Shown here: positions 23,881-33,329 of the stretch, piece by piece | Layout: each line of letters begins with the position of its first letter | How positions within the stretch are numbered: position 1 is the stretch's first letter | Source of the DNA: Candidatus Thorarchaeota archaeon | Lineage (GTDB): Archaea; Asgardarchaeota; Thorarchaeia; Thorarchaeales; Thorarchaeaceae | Direction of reading: 5' to 3' | Assembly (NCBI GenBank): GCA_016840385.1 | Contig: JAEOSL010000010.1 | Coordinates: 1-57,507 of the forward strand | DNA length: 57,507 bases | Notes under the pieces: model-generated | Told to the model about the DNA's origin: nothing | The model's database searches: none | The model's input: only the letters and a program-made list of their open reading frames with translations | Position numbers and translations under genes: made by a program

Positions 23881-25596
23881 TTGGCTCCCAGCGTCAATAT
23901 GATTTTACAAAATTACATCTGGAAGGGAGAGAATGAGAAACTAGCTGAACGACTGTACAGCTCCCCTCCTATCACCCTTGATGGATTTGCAAAGCGAGCA
24001 ACTATCCTGAGAGAGGAATATACCAAAACATTGTGGCATATCGATGAGAAAATGGACCTCCTCGAGAAAGCTTTGCTCTCATCAAACAAAGAACTGGGAA
24101 GTCTCACACCTGAGGTGAAAGCATCAATCATTTCTTTGAAACAAGGAGCTGTAGAATCAGCCCATCAAACGGCAGTACTGGGTGGACCAGCTTACATTCT
24201 CAACAAACCAATAACTGCGAAACGTATCGCAGAATTGTGTGCAGAAAAGGACGTCAATCTTTCAACCTACTTCTGTGTAGCTGACTACGACGTTGTCCAA
24301 CCAGAATTGACCCATATCCGTGTTCCAGTCTTCGGGAAGGGTGGAACATTAGTGAGTATACCAGTTCCACCAGGGTACGAACATTCACCAGTCAATGTAC
24401 TTCCACTACCGGGAAGTGAATGGTATAGCCAGATAGAGGAAGAGATTCGCAGTAGTTACAGACCTATGTTCAAACCACTTGAAAGAGCATCCCGTAGCTT
24501 ATTTGAAGAGAGACTCGAACAGGCACTCTCAATCACCAGATGGAGCTATAACAACTCATCAACATTCGGAGAATGGGTAAAACGAATTCTGGGCAGATTG
24601 TTCAATGTCGAAGGAAATCTTGGAGTCCCGCTTGTTTCAGCTTCGCATCCAAAGATTCGAGATCTTCTAACAGAAGGTTTGGAGTTTCTCCTTGCAAGAG
24701 AGAATCGTGACCGATTCCTGAAAACAGTAGATGAAGTTACGACTGAGATCACTGATGCAGGTTTCAGTCCAAGCATGAGAAGAAGAGGTCAAGACTATGT
24801 TCCGTTCTACTATGAGTGCACAAATAAAGAGTGCAATAGTGCACGAACAGAACTTCATTATATGGACCAAGGGAATATTGCATTACTAACTGGCAAATGT
24901 CCCACTTGTTCTGAACCTATAGAGATTGAAACACCTGCAGATAGTCCTTACTTGGGAGAAGTTGCAAAGAATCTCTCTCTAAGAGTTGATTCAAGACAGA
25001 TGGTTATTGATACGATTATCCCAACAATTGTTCATGTCGGAGGACCCGGTGAAGCAGCATATTACAGTCAAGTCATTCCAGCAGCGAAGGCAATGTCGGT
25101 TCCGTTTCCGTTATTTGTTAGATATCCAAGAGTGTACTTCAACACACCATGGAACGAGAGTTTGGCACGAAAATTGGAAGAGAAAGGAAATACAGTCCTT
25201 CACAGAGGAGATATGTTTAGTCTCAGTGGGAAAGTTTCTCGATTTAGAAAGAAGAAACGTTTCGACGAAATGAATGAAGCACTATCAAATCTAAGCAGTC
25301 TGATTCTAGAAACTCACTCCAAACTCAATCAAGAACATAAAGAACTTGAAGCTGAGATTGAGGGTAAGAAAGGAAAAGAAGCAGAAACCTTGCTCAATCA
25401 CAAGTTCGATTTGGAACGATATCTGAGTTGGACTTTTGGTCAATTCGCAGAAGGCAAGCTAGGTCAAGAGTCATCATGGTCATGGATCGAGTGGGCAATA
25501 AACGCAGGATTTGGAAATCTCTTCGGACCATACGAGAGAGCCTATGTTGGACCAATGAAAAATGGTGCAACAATGTTCGTGAATTTTGCTGTATAG
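23881..25596 (+). CDS. bshC: BshC-like cysteine-adding enzyme with zinc-ribbon insert
   Basis: A 571-residue protein from TTG 23881 with GGAGG eight bases upstream. It has the BshC signatures HQTAVLGGPAYI (95-106, like the family's Gln/Gly/Pro-Leu-Tyr loop), an ADYD loop (134-137, where bacterial BshC has EDHD), and HVGGPGEAAYY (385-394). A coiled coil lies near 455-505. Between 313 and 343 it carries a zinc ribbon (C-x4-C and C-x2-C), at a place where I recall none in typical bacterial BshC. BshC adds cysteine to GlcN-malate, the final step. The divergent loop means the amine or thiol substrate could differ. Confidence 0.75.
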   Translation: MAPSVNMILQNYIWKGENEKLAERLYSSPPITLDGFAKRATILREEYTKTLWHIDEKMDLLEKALLSSNKELGSLTPEVKASIISLKQGAVESAHQTAVLGGPAYILNKPITAKRIAELCAEKDVNLSTYFCVADYDVVQPELTHIRVPVFGKGGTLVSIPVPPGYEHSPVNVLPLPGSEWYSQIEEEIRSSYRPMFKPLERASRSLFEERLEQALSITRWSYNNSSTFGEWVKRILGRLFNVEGNLGVPLVSASHPKIRDLLTEGLEFLLARENRDRFLKTVDEVTTEITDAGFSPSMRRRGQDYVPFYYECTNKECNSARTELHYMDQGNIALLTGKCPTCSEPIEIETPADSPYLGEVAKNLSLRVDSRQMVIDTIIPTIVHVGGPGEAAYYSQVIPAAKAMSVPFPLFVRYPRVYFNTPWNESLARKLEEKGNTVLHRGDMFSLSGKVSRFRKKKRFDEMNEALSNLSSLILETHSKLNQEHKELEAEIEGKKGKEAETLLNHKFDLERYLSWTFGQFAEGKLGQESSWSWIEWAINAGFGNLFGPYERAYVGPMKNGATMFVNFAV

Positions 25597-25601
25597 TAGA
25601 A

Positions 25602-25620
25602 CATCGGGATTGTCCCGATG
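25602..25620. terminator. Bidirectional hairpin CATCGGGA-TTG-TCCCGATG
   Basis: A perfect 8-bp GC-rich stem with a 3-base loop between the convergent ends of the bshC-like gene (25596) and the aminotransferase gene (25632). Likely a shared terminator or an mRNA 3'-end stabiliser. Confidence 0.6.
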
Positions 25621-25631
25621 CTTCTATTAAA

Positions 25632-26903
25632 TTACCCCAAATCCTTTGCTAGGAGTGTGCCTAGTTTTTCAATTCCTTCTGCAATCACTTCTTTTGTTGC
25701 ATAGGAGAATCCTAGACGCATTGTATTTGCTTCGGGTACACTGGGAATGATATCATTTCCATCCTCACTGATTTTGTGACCTGTGATTGGGTAGAACGGA
25801 GCTCCTGGCACGTAAAGCAGGTCATTTGGAATAGCAACCCGCTCCATGAATTCACTAGAGTTGAAGTTCTTATCATCACTTTTCCACCAGATGAAGAAAC
25901 CCCCTTGCGGATCTGTTCTTTCACCACCGGGGAAGAATTCATCCATTGCTTTAGCCATTGCCTCATAGCGTTCTTGATACGCGGGAATACTGACCTTCAT
26001 GGCTTGGTCAATATACTTGGTGTAGTATTCATCAAGAATACGCTGAACTAAAGATGTTGTACATAGGTCAAGATAGCCCTTGTCCTTGAGAACTTGATCA
26101 CGGACATTTTCAGGCATAACAGAATAACCCACTCTCAGGACAGCAGCTTCCTTACTGCTTGTGCCAAGGTAAGCCACTCGTTTATTTTCCTTGTCTAGTG
26201 TCTTGATTGCTTTCGGAGTATCCTTGAATTGTATCTCTGCGTAAGCGGAGTCCTCCAATAGTAGGATGTTGTGACTCTCACAGATATCATAGAGGGCTTG
26301 ACGTCTATTCCATGGCAATGTAGTACCTTTTGGATTGTCACTGTCAGGAACTACATAGAGAAGATCAGGGACCTTTCCAAATTTGATCTTTGAAAGATGA
26401 ATGGCTCGTTCTACTTGGTTAGGAATGATACCATCTTGATCGGTTTCTACTATTAGAACTCTAGCTCCGAGTTTTACAGCAGGAACAAGAAAGCCCAAGT
26501 ATGCGGGGGATGGTGTGATGATGACATCACCAGGATCAATCAATGTATCAAGTAAAGCATACAGAGCCTGTTGAGAACCATTGGTGATTGATACGCACTC
26601 CCATTCATCCTCACAATTGATAGGAATTTCACGAACTTCATGGAGCCTTTTTGCAAGAGTTTTGCGGAACCAGGGTTGACCTCCTGTGGGACCATAATTC
26701 AGATCGTCAAGTGCCATTTTAGAATCAGCTTTGTACCTCTCACTGATATCAGCTAAAATATCAGCAAAGATATCGGTAGGCATGATGCCAGGTTTCCCAC
26801 CAGCAAAATAGTACTTGACATTATACTTGAGCAAGGATCTAATTTGAGACTCCTCAATGAAAGACGTCCATGTAGCAAAGCTATAACCACGTTCATTCGC
26901 CAA
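25632..26903 (-). CDS. PLP-dependent class I/II aminotransferase
   Basis: A 423-residue fold-type I aminotransferase. SITNGSQQAL binds cofactor phosphate, PAYLGF precedes the ring-stacking strand, PDSDNPKGT holds the Asn contact, LLEDSAY the Asp, and GTSSKEAAVLRVGY the Schiff-base Lys followed by the Arg-type phosphate contact. The layout fits the 2-aminoadipate/aromatic/MocR-like aminotransferase group found in archaea, but substrate cannot be set from sequence. Start is TTG 26903 with ggag upstream. It stands alone, convergent with bshC. Confidence 0.85.
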   Translation of the reverse strand: MANERGYSFATWTSFIEESQIRSLLKYNVKYYFAGGKPGIMPTDIFADILADISERYKADSKMALDDLNYGPTGGQPWFRKTLAKRLHEVREIPINCEDEWECVSITNGSQQALYALLDTLIDPGDVIITPSPAYLGFLVPAVKLGARVLIVETDQDGIIPNQVERAIHLSKIKFGKVPDLLYVVPDSDNPKGTTLPWNRRQALYDICESHNILLLEDSAYAEIQFKDTPKAIKTLDKENKRVAYLGTSSKEAAVLRVGYSVMPENVRDQVLKDKGYLDLCTTSLVQRILDEYYTKYIDQAMKVSIPAYQERYEAMAKAMDEFFPGGERTDPQGGFFIWWKSDDKNFNSSEFMERVAIPNDLLYVPGAPFYPITGHKISEDGNDIIPSVPEANTMRLGFSYATKEVIAEGIEKLGTLLAKDLG

Positions 26904-27075
26904 CAGAAATTACTCCAGGGATTGATTCGCTTGTCAGAAGCATGCACACTTCTGTACATGAACAGTCCGCATCGTCCTTTATCCTTTTCTGATGTGGTAC
27001 TGCAAAAAAGGCCATATTTGGGCTATAGTGTACACTAATGTTCGTCCAAAACGTGCACAATTTCAAATTGTTTTC

Positions 27076-27861
27076 TTACCGAATTTCCGCAGTAATCGAA
27101 GCGGCCGCGGCCGCAGGGTCAGGTGCTTCCACTATTGATCGGGCAGCTATTACAAAGCTTGCACCTGCATCGATGGCCGAACGTGCACTTCCACCTTGGG
27201 CGCCCACACCTGGACTGAGAATTGGGATGTCATCGCCTAATACAGCACGAATTTCTTGGATTTTTTCTGGATGAGTAGCTCCAACAATAATTCCATCCAC
27301 ATCCCAAAGTCGTGCTTGTCGTGCAAATCGAATATACAGAGGTTCAGTGTTCTTCCCTTTTTCATCAGAGGCTATTGCAAGACCATAACCATCTTTTGCC
27401 GCAGGATGTGACATGTAACAGAGTGTGATGATTCCACGTTTCCTATTTGTGGCCATTTCAAATACGCTATCAAGACCACCCTCCATTCCTACAAGAGGAT
27501 TGACAATCATGGCATCAAATCCCGCATCAAAGTAATACTTGGCAATCGTCTTGTTCGTATTGCCAATATCATTTAGCTTGCAATCTATAATTGCGGTGAG
27601 ACCTTCATCATGTATCTTATCCACGATTCGTGGAATTCCCTCACTGATTCCAAGTGGAAGAATTAGATGTCTGTTAATCTTGTATGCAACGGCATGTTCT
27701 ACAGTTTGTGAGATAACTTTGAGAACATCTTGTTCAAGTCGGTCCCGTTCAATCTTCATTGCTGCTGTATCCTTACCTGTGAAATCAGCAATTAGATCTA
27801 AACCAATAATCAGTTTGCTTTTCCTAACGAAACTGGATGCAGTTAACTTCCGTTTAAACAC
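27076..27861 (-). CDS. pyrF: Orotidine 5'-phosphate decarboxylase
   Basis: A 261-residue TIM-barrel enzyme that makes UMP from OMP. GLDLIADFTG near residue 20 carries the first substrate Asp. IIDCKLNDIGNT holds the catalytic Asp-x-Lys-x-x-Asp set. GATHPEKIQEIR and SPGVGAQGG form the phosphate-binding loop. Start is GTG 27861 with aaggagag upstream. Somewhat longer than the about 215-residue archaeal norm because of an insert near residues 30-60. The C-terminus is an Ala run encoded by a GC-rich stretch. No other pyr gene is nearby. Confidence 0.9.
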   Translation of the reverse strand: MFKRKLTASSFVRKSKLIIGLDLIADFTGKDTAAMKIERDRLEQDVLKVISQTVEHAVAYKINRHLILPLGISEGIPRIVDKIHDEGLTAIIDCKLNDIGNTNKTIAKYYFDAGFDAMIVNPLVGMEGGLDSVFEMATNRKRGIITLCYMSHPAAKDGYGLAIASDEKGKNTEPLYIRFARQARLWDVDGIIVGATHPEKIQEIRAVLGDDIPILSPGVGAQGGSARSAIDAGASFVIAARSIVEAPDPAAAAASITAEIR

Positions 27862-27975
27862 ACTACTCTCTCCTTGTTCCCTGAAGCTCGAAGTCGACAG
27901 GCAATTATGTCATGTTACGAAGTCCTTCTAAATAAGTTCTCGGCATACCCCGATTTCGCTTACCGTCAGCGCAAA

Positions 27976-27983
27976 CTTATATC
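27976..27983 (+). promoter_or_regulatory. TATA-like box of the 28018 gene
   Basis: cttatatc, 35 bp before the TTG at 28018, with ggtggag between them. It argues against the longer frame that starts at 27874, since that frame would include this box. Confidence 0.4.
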
Positions 27984-28017
27984 GGTTTCAGGAAATGAGA
28001 GGGGTGGAGAGAAAAGA

Positions 28018-29058
28018 TTGAGTCCTGATTGGTTGCTTTCTCGAATTACTGTTGTGCTTCTAGCTATAATTGGTCCAGTCTATTTCTTCATACTGATGCT
28101 GTTTATTCCCCAGATGATGCCATTTGCAGACCCCTGGTATAATTTTCTATTTCATTACATCGCAGCACCAACTGTATTCTCAGTTCCATGGATTGGTACT
28201 ATCTACTACCAGCGGTATCGATTGGCAAATACGGTTCATATCATGGATGGAACAATTACTGCTGTGCCACTTCGTTGGCGTGTATTCTATGGAGCAAATG
28301 CATCATTCATTCTAATGGTCTTCATCCTCCCAATGGCAACTCCAATCATCGCGCTCGTTGAAGGGCTCGTTGTTGCGGGGCATGTATTCTATCGAGTTGG
28401 AGTAGGTAAGCTAGGAGGCGGAAAGCCAGCAGCATTACTGGGAGTAGTAGTAGCAATTGGATTGTGCATACTGCCTGCCTTTGTAATGATTGAATTCCTG
28501 CCGACATATCTCAATCTATGGACTTCTATACTACAAGCATGGGAGAGTTTTTGGCTGCAAATAGCCTATGGATTTGCTCAATGTCTCGTAAATGCATTGA
28601 GCTTTGGAGCTCCAGTGTACTTCATCTATTATGGAGCAACGGAATACGATAAGGGACTTTATGGTGAGGTGTACACAAAGACACCCACAGCTTGGATAAG
28701 ACTTGGTGAGTTTGTCTTGTTCATTGTATTCCTGTTCATATATCTACCACCAATCGCAACTCCATTTGGGATCATACCTTTTCTTGACCAATCAAATCTT
28801 TTCTATAATTACATCAATTGGACATCGCTTGCTATTGTCGGGATAATGATACTTGTCAGGTTCCGTCTAAAGGTTGAGGGAGATACAACAATGGGTGGAG
28901 CATCTAATATCTTCGTTATTGGATTGTTCTTGGTGGTTGAACTATTCTTCAAGACAAACCTGATTCTTATTACATCAATAATCTGGCTCGCATTCATCAT
29001 CTATGCAGCACTTGCAGTAATTAGCTATTTACGAGCGTCATCCAGAGAGCTGTACTAG
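28018..29058 (+). CDS. Multi-spanning membrane protein
   Basis: A 346-residue protein with about nine to ten hydrophobic helices and short loops. The frame is open upstream to 27874, but TTG 28018 follows ggtggag and a TATA-like box and puts the first helix near the N-terminus (MSPDWLLSRITVV), so I chose it. No transporter signature is visible. Family not recognised. Confidence 0.6.
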   Translation: MSPDWLLSRITVVLLAIIGPVYFFILMLFIPQMMPFADPWYNFLFHYIAAPTVFSVPWIGTIYYQRYRLANTVHIMDGTITAVPLRWRVFYGANASFILMVFILPMATPIIALVEGLVVAGHVFYRVGVGKLGGGKPAALLGVVVAIGLCILPAFVMIEFLPTYLNLWTSILQAWESFWLQIAYGFAQCLVNALSFGAPVYFIYYGATEYDKGLYGEVYTKTPTAWIRLGEFVLFIVFLFIYLPPIATPFGIIPFLDQSNLFYNYINWTSLAIVGIMILVRFRLKVEGDTTMGGASNIFVIGLFLVVELFFKTNLILITSIIWLAFIIYAALAVISYLRASSRELY

Positions 29059-29080
29059 CTGGATGATTACTACAATAGTT

Positions 29081-29491
29081 TCACAAATCGAGAATTTCTA
29101 GTTTCTCAGCTAAGCGGATAATGGGCAGATGGAGAACCATTGGGCCTGCGTCTGCAATTGAATCGACGAAGTCCACTTTCTCCTTGGGACGAGTGGTATA
29201 GGATAGGAAACTACCCTCAGGAGGTCCTTCACCCTCTGTGTGAACCCAGAGTGGTAGTCCATAATTCTCATAGTATCCATGATTAGAAATCAATGTACCA
29301 TAGATGTGCTTGCCATTGTGCTCGAAATAGAGCATACTTGCAGGTCGGTCCCTTTGAGACCATGAAACTAGCATTCTAGCCAAATCGGTCATTGAAACAA
29401 TCTTCATATTAACGGGTGGTCGAATGTCGTTCTTGCTCATTCTTGTGTGCACCAAATCGCTCTTTGTTCGTGCCCTTATAAGAGCAATCAT
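29081..29491 (-). CDS. Hypothetical protein downstream of HerA-like gene
   Basis: A 136-residue soluble protein (or 119 if ATG 29440 is used). It starts 12 bp after the HerA-like stop, so they probably form an operon. The sequence alternates short strands and helices (TDLARMLVSWSQRD, GKHIYGTLISNHGYYENYG) with no motif that I know. It could be a HerA partner, replacing the usual NurA nuclease, but it lacks visible nuclease residues. Confidence 0.6.
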   Translation of the reverse strand: MIALIRARTKSDLVHTRMSKNDIRPPVNMKIVSMTDLARMLVSWSQRDRPASMLYFEHNGKHIYGTLISNHGYYENYGLPLWVHTEGEGPPEGSFLSYTTRPKEKVDFVDSIADAGPMVLHLPIIRLAEKLEILDL

Positions 29492-29503
29492 TGAGCGCTG
29501 GAC

Positions 29504-31738
29504 TTAGTCTGGATTGTGCAGAGAGTTGCGTATTCTATCAGCAATAGTCGCAACACCTCGTCGGTCAACACCAACAACGACGACTGGTGCACTGAGTAAT
29601 GCATCACTAACACTAATTGAGAAGATTACCCGAATACCTTCCTTCCTAAAACATACGAAGGTGAATCCATCCTCGTGGATTAACTGGTCTAGATCCAATC
29701 CACTTGAACTGATACTAGCTGCTACCCAGTTGATAACATCCAATGGTTCTGTATCCTGGCGCTCCACTGAGATTGTTTCTCGATAGTCATTCTCGGAACT
29801 GAAGAGATATTCATGAGGGGCTCTGTTATAGAGTATCTTTCTCGTTGTAGCCTTTGAGAGTAGCTCCTTTGATACAGGTCCGAACTGCTTCACAAGAACT
29901 GCAGATGCATCGATAGTTGGATCTGAAACTGGAACAATCTCAACATCGGAGAGTAAGGATTCTTCTACAGGTTCTTCACTTCTTGGAGCTGGTTCATCTG
30001 TAATGGTAAATTCTTGCTTCTCTTCTGCAAATAACTCCTGGACATAGTCTCTCATCCAACCATCAAGAGTCTGCCAGTCATCTTTGCTCAATTTCAGTGG
30101 AGGACGAGGTACTTCAGGAAGCTCCTCACCAGCTTCTTCAAACTCAATCTCTTCTTCTGTTGATTCTTCTACTGCAGGTTCTTCCACTACTGCAGTTTCT
30201 TCAACTTCTTCTGATTCCTCTTCAGGAATATCAACAATCTCAACCTCTTCGACATCGTCGGGAATCAGTAATTTGACAGCTTCAAAGAGACCTGAGAGTC
30301 GGTCAGTACCACCATGCTGGGACAATCTAGGACGAACCTGCATGATGAACCCACGTTTGTTTTCAGTAGTTTGATCAAAAACTATCGCTACACCTCTAGG
30401 CAGACTGCTAATGAAGACCTTATCCCTGAACTGGTCAGGTAGGACAGCAGGAGCTCTCTGTTGGAGCGCTCGAATGTCGTTGTCGTGTGATAATGAATGT
30501 GAGATAATTATGTCAGCTTGCGAGATGGCATCATCTGAAACTGCGGATGGTTGTTGTGTACAAAGAACAAGACTACATCCGAATCGCCTGCCAAGCTTTG
30601 CGTACCCAATGATAGCGTCTTTTGCAGGGGTGGGTCCAGATCGCGGAACAAGGGTATGGGCTTCATCGATAATCAGCCAGGTCGGAGGTAGCTCTTCACG
30701 AGCACTTGTACCCTCATCAGTCCAGGCCATTCGATATGTGAGTACCTGACGACAGAGCATGTTAGTCAGAATCGCAAGAACAGCCTCAGCATCAGAACCG
30801 AGGGGTGCTACATCAATTACTGTAATCTGACCGGCAATGGCAAGGTCCTGAGCACTAGTTCCTCCGGGATGAAATACTCCCATTCGGTCAGCTCGCTTTA
30901 ATCTCTGAATTATAGCAGTGCGAGTTGCAGGTTTGTAGAGTTCTTCAATAGCTGGATTTGTGTCAATACAGATGATCATGTCTTTGATACTAAAATCGCG
31001 TTTGAGATTAACACGTTCACCGGAACCTAGAGCATACCCTTTTCGCACACTATCAAGAGTTTCACTGATTAGGTTCTCCATGGCAGTACTAAGAGTGCCA
31101 CCCTTCTCGAGGACGTAACCCCAATCAGACACAGTCAGTTCCTTGGGACCAATTGACAGTGGGAACAGTCTAGCCTTCTTTTTCACTTCATCAGGGAGAC
31201 CTACGTAGGTTCTCCTCGGAATGTAGACATTAACTGGAAAACCTCTAGCTTCGAAAGACCATTTCTTGAGCAAATCACTCTGGTCATCATTTGGTTCAAC
31301 CATCTGTCTGAATACATCAACCGTATCAACCTGAACACAAGCAACTTCAATCTCTCGTCGTTCCATTGCACGTGCTAGTTCTTCAGCAAGTATTCCAAGA
31401 GTATAGCTCTTTCCAGAACCTCTCTTTCCAGCAACAAGCATAACGTGTGGACTCATCAGGTCCAAGTTCACTGGCATACCCATGAGAGAAGTCAGTACAT
31501 CATCAGAGGTCTCTGTAACACCTCCGATCATACCAAGACCATGATTACGGTATTTTCTGTGGAATGAGTCTGAGCGGCCTAAGACTACTCCGACATTCAA
31601 ATCGACATGTAAGTCAAGAACATCACCCACACGTGGATGGTATGGCAGCGCTGATTTGTGGATGAGTTCAACTGGTTTGTCTAATTCTTGTGCATCTTCT
31701 AGATGTTCTTCATTTGGCGTGTCGGGATTGTCGTCCAT
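29504..31738 (-). CDS. HerA-like DNA-translocating ATPase
   Basis: A 744-residue protein from ATG 31738, chosen because ggaggtg lies just upstream; the frame is open 22 codons further. It has a HerA/FtsK-type P-loop NTPase core: Walker A GKRGSGKSYT near residue 105, Walker B WLIIDEAHTLVP near residue 355, a sensor-like CTQQPSAVSDD, and an N-terminal beta-barrel-like domain. An acidic Glu-rich linker (about 500-550) leads to a C-terminal domain of about 180 residues. HerA works with NurA in end resection; no nurA or mre11-rad50 is beside it, so the partner here is unknown. Confidence 0.85.
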   Translation of the reverse strand: MDDNPDTPNEEHLEDAQELDKPVELIHKSALPYHPRVGDVLDLHVDLNVGVVLGRSDSFHRKYRNHGLGMIGGVTETSDDVLTSLMGMPVNLDLMSPHVMLVAGKRGSGKSYTLGILAEELARAMERREIEVACVQVDTVDVFRQMVEPNDDQSDLLKKWSFEARGFPVNVYIPRRTYVGLPDEVKKKARLFPLSIGPKELTVSDWGYVLEKGGTLSTAMENLISETLDSVRKGYALGSGERVNLKRDFSIKDMIICIDTNPAIEELYKPATRTAIIQRLKRADRMGVFHPGGTSAQDLAIAGQITVIDVAPLGSDAEAVLAILTNMLCRQVLTYRMAWTDEGTSAREELPPTWLIIDEAHTLVPRSGPTPAKDAIIGYAKLGRRFGCSLVLCTQQPSAVSDDAISQADIIISHSLSHDNDIRALQQRAPAVLPDQFRDKVFISSLPRGVAIVFDQTTENKRGFIMQVRPRLSQHGGTDRLSGLFEAVKLLIPDDVEEVEIVDIPEEESEEVEETAVVEEPAVEESTEEEIEFEEAGEELPEVPRPPLKLSKDDWQTLDGWMRDYVQELFAEEKQEFTITDEPAPRSEEPVEESLLSDVEIVPVSDPTIDASAVLVKQFGPVSKELLSKATTRKILYNRAPHEYLFSSENDYRETISVERQDTEPLDVINWVAASISSSGLDLDQLIHEDGFTFVCFRKEGIRVIFSISVSDALLSAPVVVVGVDRRGVATIADRIRNSLHNPD

Positions 31739-32429
31739 CTGTGCACCTCCAGTCGATTCCACTTTGAAGTCGGATAAAGCTTGGTATCGCCTAGTTAATA
31801 CCACGATTGTATGAGTTCATATACATCGAATAGAGTGAATTATTGATTGGACTAGGTAAGTATGCTATTACTATGGTGAGAAGCATTCGACTGAAAGCCT
31901 GAGGAGGAATAATTCTTCTAGATGGAAGTCCTCACTCTCTGAAGAAGAACGAACATCATGTTCTGGAGAGTCCGCGGTTATTCACTATGCTCAAACGAGT
32001 CTTCTTAGCTTTGGTGACAAATCTAAGAAGTGCGATAATGACTTCACCGTGGCAAGAACTGTGGAAATACTCTCTGTTGCTGGAAGTGATGTACCAGAAC
32101 TACGACAGGAGAAGGAAGCCAGGTCTTCACGAGGGATCCCATCCCAGTGAACGTTGACAAAGCTACTGCTAACTCGTTAGTCTGTTGGACTGATGGGAGT
32201 GGTGACACCGGCAGGAGACGGGTGGAACATAGAAGTATCTTCTATTGGTGAATGATACACCAAAATTGAAGAAACATGTCAGAAAGCTTAGCTTGCTAGT
32301 ATTCCAAGGCGCGTTTTTGTAAAAATATGATAAATTCTAGTTTCCTATCGCTTCGTCATCGGGTGGTCGAAAGGCGTTTCCACGTCACCTTAGCAACACT
32401 CAAAACACAACCAGAACAGAAAACACTCT
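31739..32429. other. About 690-bp gap with strong stem-loops and broken frames
   Basis: No full gene is seen. Perfect or near-perfect stems are at 31934-31939/31966-31971 enclosing 31946-31950/31960-31964, at 32001-32008/32023-32030 (8 bp), and at 32245-32250/32258-32263. This would fit a structured RNA of about 350 nt, but conserved cores of RNase P RNA or SRP RNA were not found; only a GGAAGTCC string is suggestive. Alternatively, a plus-strand frame open at 31903-32157 (ATG 31987, 56 codons) and a second frame ending near 32246 (containing WTDGSGDTGRR) could be pieces of a decayed gene. Confidence 0.4.
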
Positions 32430-33212
32430 ATGCAAGACCCGATTCAAGATGGAGACCTTGTCTATATCTTCATGGATGGCAAGAGAAACTGGATCCGACG
32501 AGTGAAAGCAGGAGAGAGTTTCCACTCCAATAAGGGAATCCTACCTTTTGATGATATGATAGGCAAACCCTTTGGACACAAGATGGAGAGTCATTCGGGC
32601 ACCATATTCCAAATCCATAGACCAAGCAATACTGACATTCAGATTGCTATGGGTCGAAACACACAGATCATCTATCCAAAAGATGCAGGGACTATTCTTG
32701 TTCAAGCATCCATCAGTGCAGGTTCCCGGGTTGTTGAATCAGGAACAGGTTCGGGTGCACTCACCGGAATCCTAGCACGGGCAGTGGGTCCTACTGGGAA
32801 AATTTTCACCTACGAAATCAGAGAAGACATGTATATTGGAGCACAGAAAAACCTCACAAAGTTTGGTCTCACCGATAATGTCACACAGCATCATCAGGAC
32901 ATCTTGGAAGGAATCAAGGAAGACAACATCGATGCCATTGTCTTGGATCTTGCTACTCCCTGGTTACTCGTGGATGAAGCACATCGAGCCCTGAAATCTA
33001 GTTGTTATCTTGCCAGCTATAGTCCCACTATCGAACAGACAATGAAGACCTGTAAGGCGATGTCAGAAGAAGGCAAGTGGGGCATGATCAAGACCCTTGA
33101 GATATTCCAACGGGAGATAATGGTCAGAGAGAATAAGACTCGACCAACAACATGGATGGTAGCACATACTGGCTACATGACCTTTGCCAGAACCATGTCT
33201 GTAGAGGAATAG
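32430..33212 (+). CDS. trmI: tRNA (adenine-58/57-N1)-methyltransferase
   Basis: A 260-residue protein from ATG 32430. An N-terminal beta-barrel precedes a Rossmann methyltransferase with SAM motif VVESGTGSGALTGILA (about 97-112), acidic loop TYEIRED, and DAIVLDLATPW as motif IV. The C-terminal RPTTWMVAHTGYMTFAR is a TrmI hallmark. It methylates A58 (and in archaea often A57) in the T-loop, acting as a tetramer. It lies between the unassigned gap and the small-gene pair at 33330. Confidence 0.9.
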   Translation: MQDPIQDGDLVYIFMDGKRNWIRRVKAGESFHSNKGILPFDDMIGKPFGHKMESHSGTIFQIHRPSNTDIQIAMGRNTQIIYPKDAGTILVQASISAGSRVVESGTGSGALTGILARAVGPTGKIFTYEIREDMYIGAQKNLTKFGLTDNVTQHHQDILEGIKEDNIDAIVLDLATPWLLVDEAHRALKSSCYLASYSPTIEQTMKTCKAMSEEGKWGMIKTLEIFQREIMVRENKTRPTTWMVAHTGYMTFARTMSVEE

Positions 33213-33329
33213 AATGGATTCTTAACCAATAACAAATCCTTAAATACACTTAAAGTCTAGTTGTTGATTGTCGATTGTTGTCGACGGTTGTTGGAAACTG
33301 TGACCTATCACCATAAGAAAGACCAGTGT

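Noticed and set aside
31920..32270. RNase P RNA or SRP RNA in the large gap
   Set aside because: Only a short GGAAGTCC string fits. The other conserved cores (for example CAGAAACR and GAGCAAG of RNase P, or the SRP helix 8 loop) were not found, so no RNA family is assigned.
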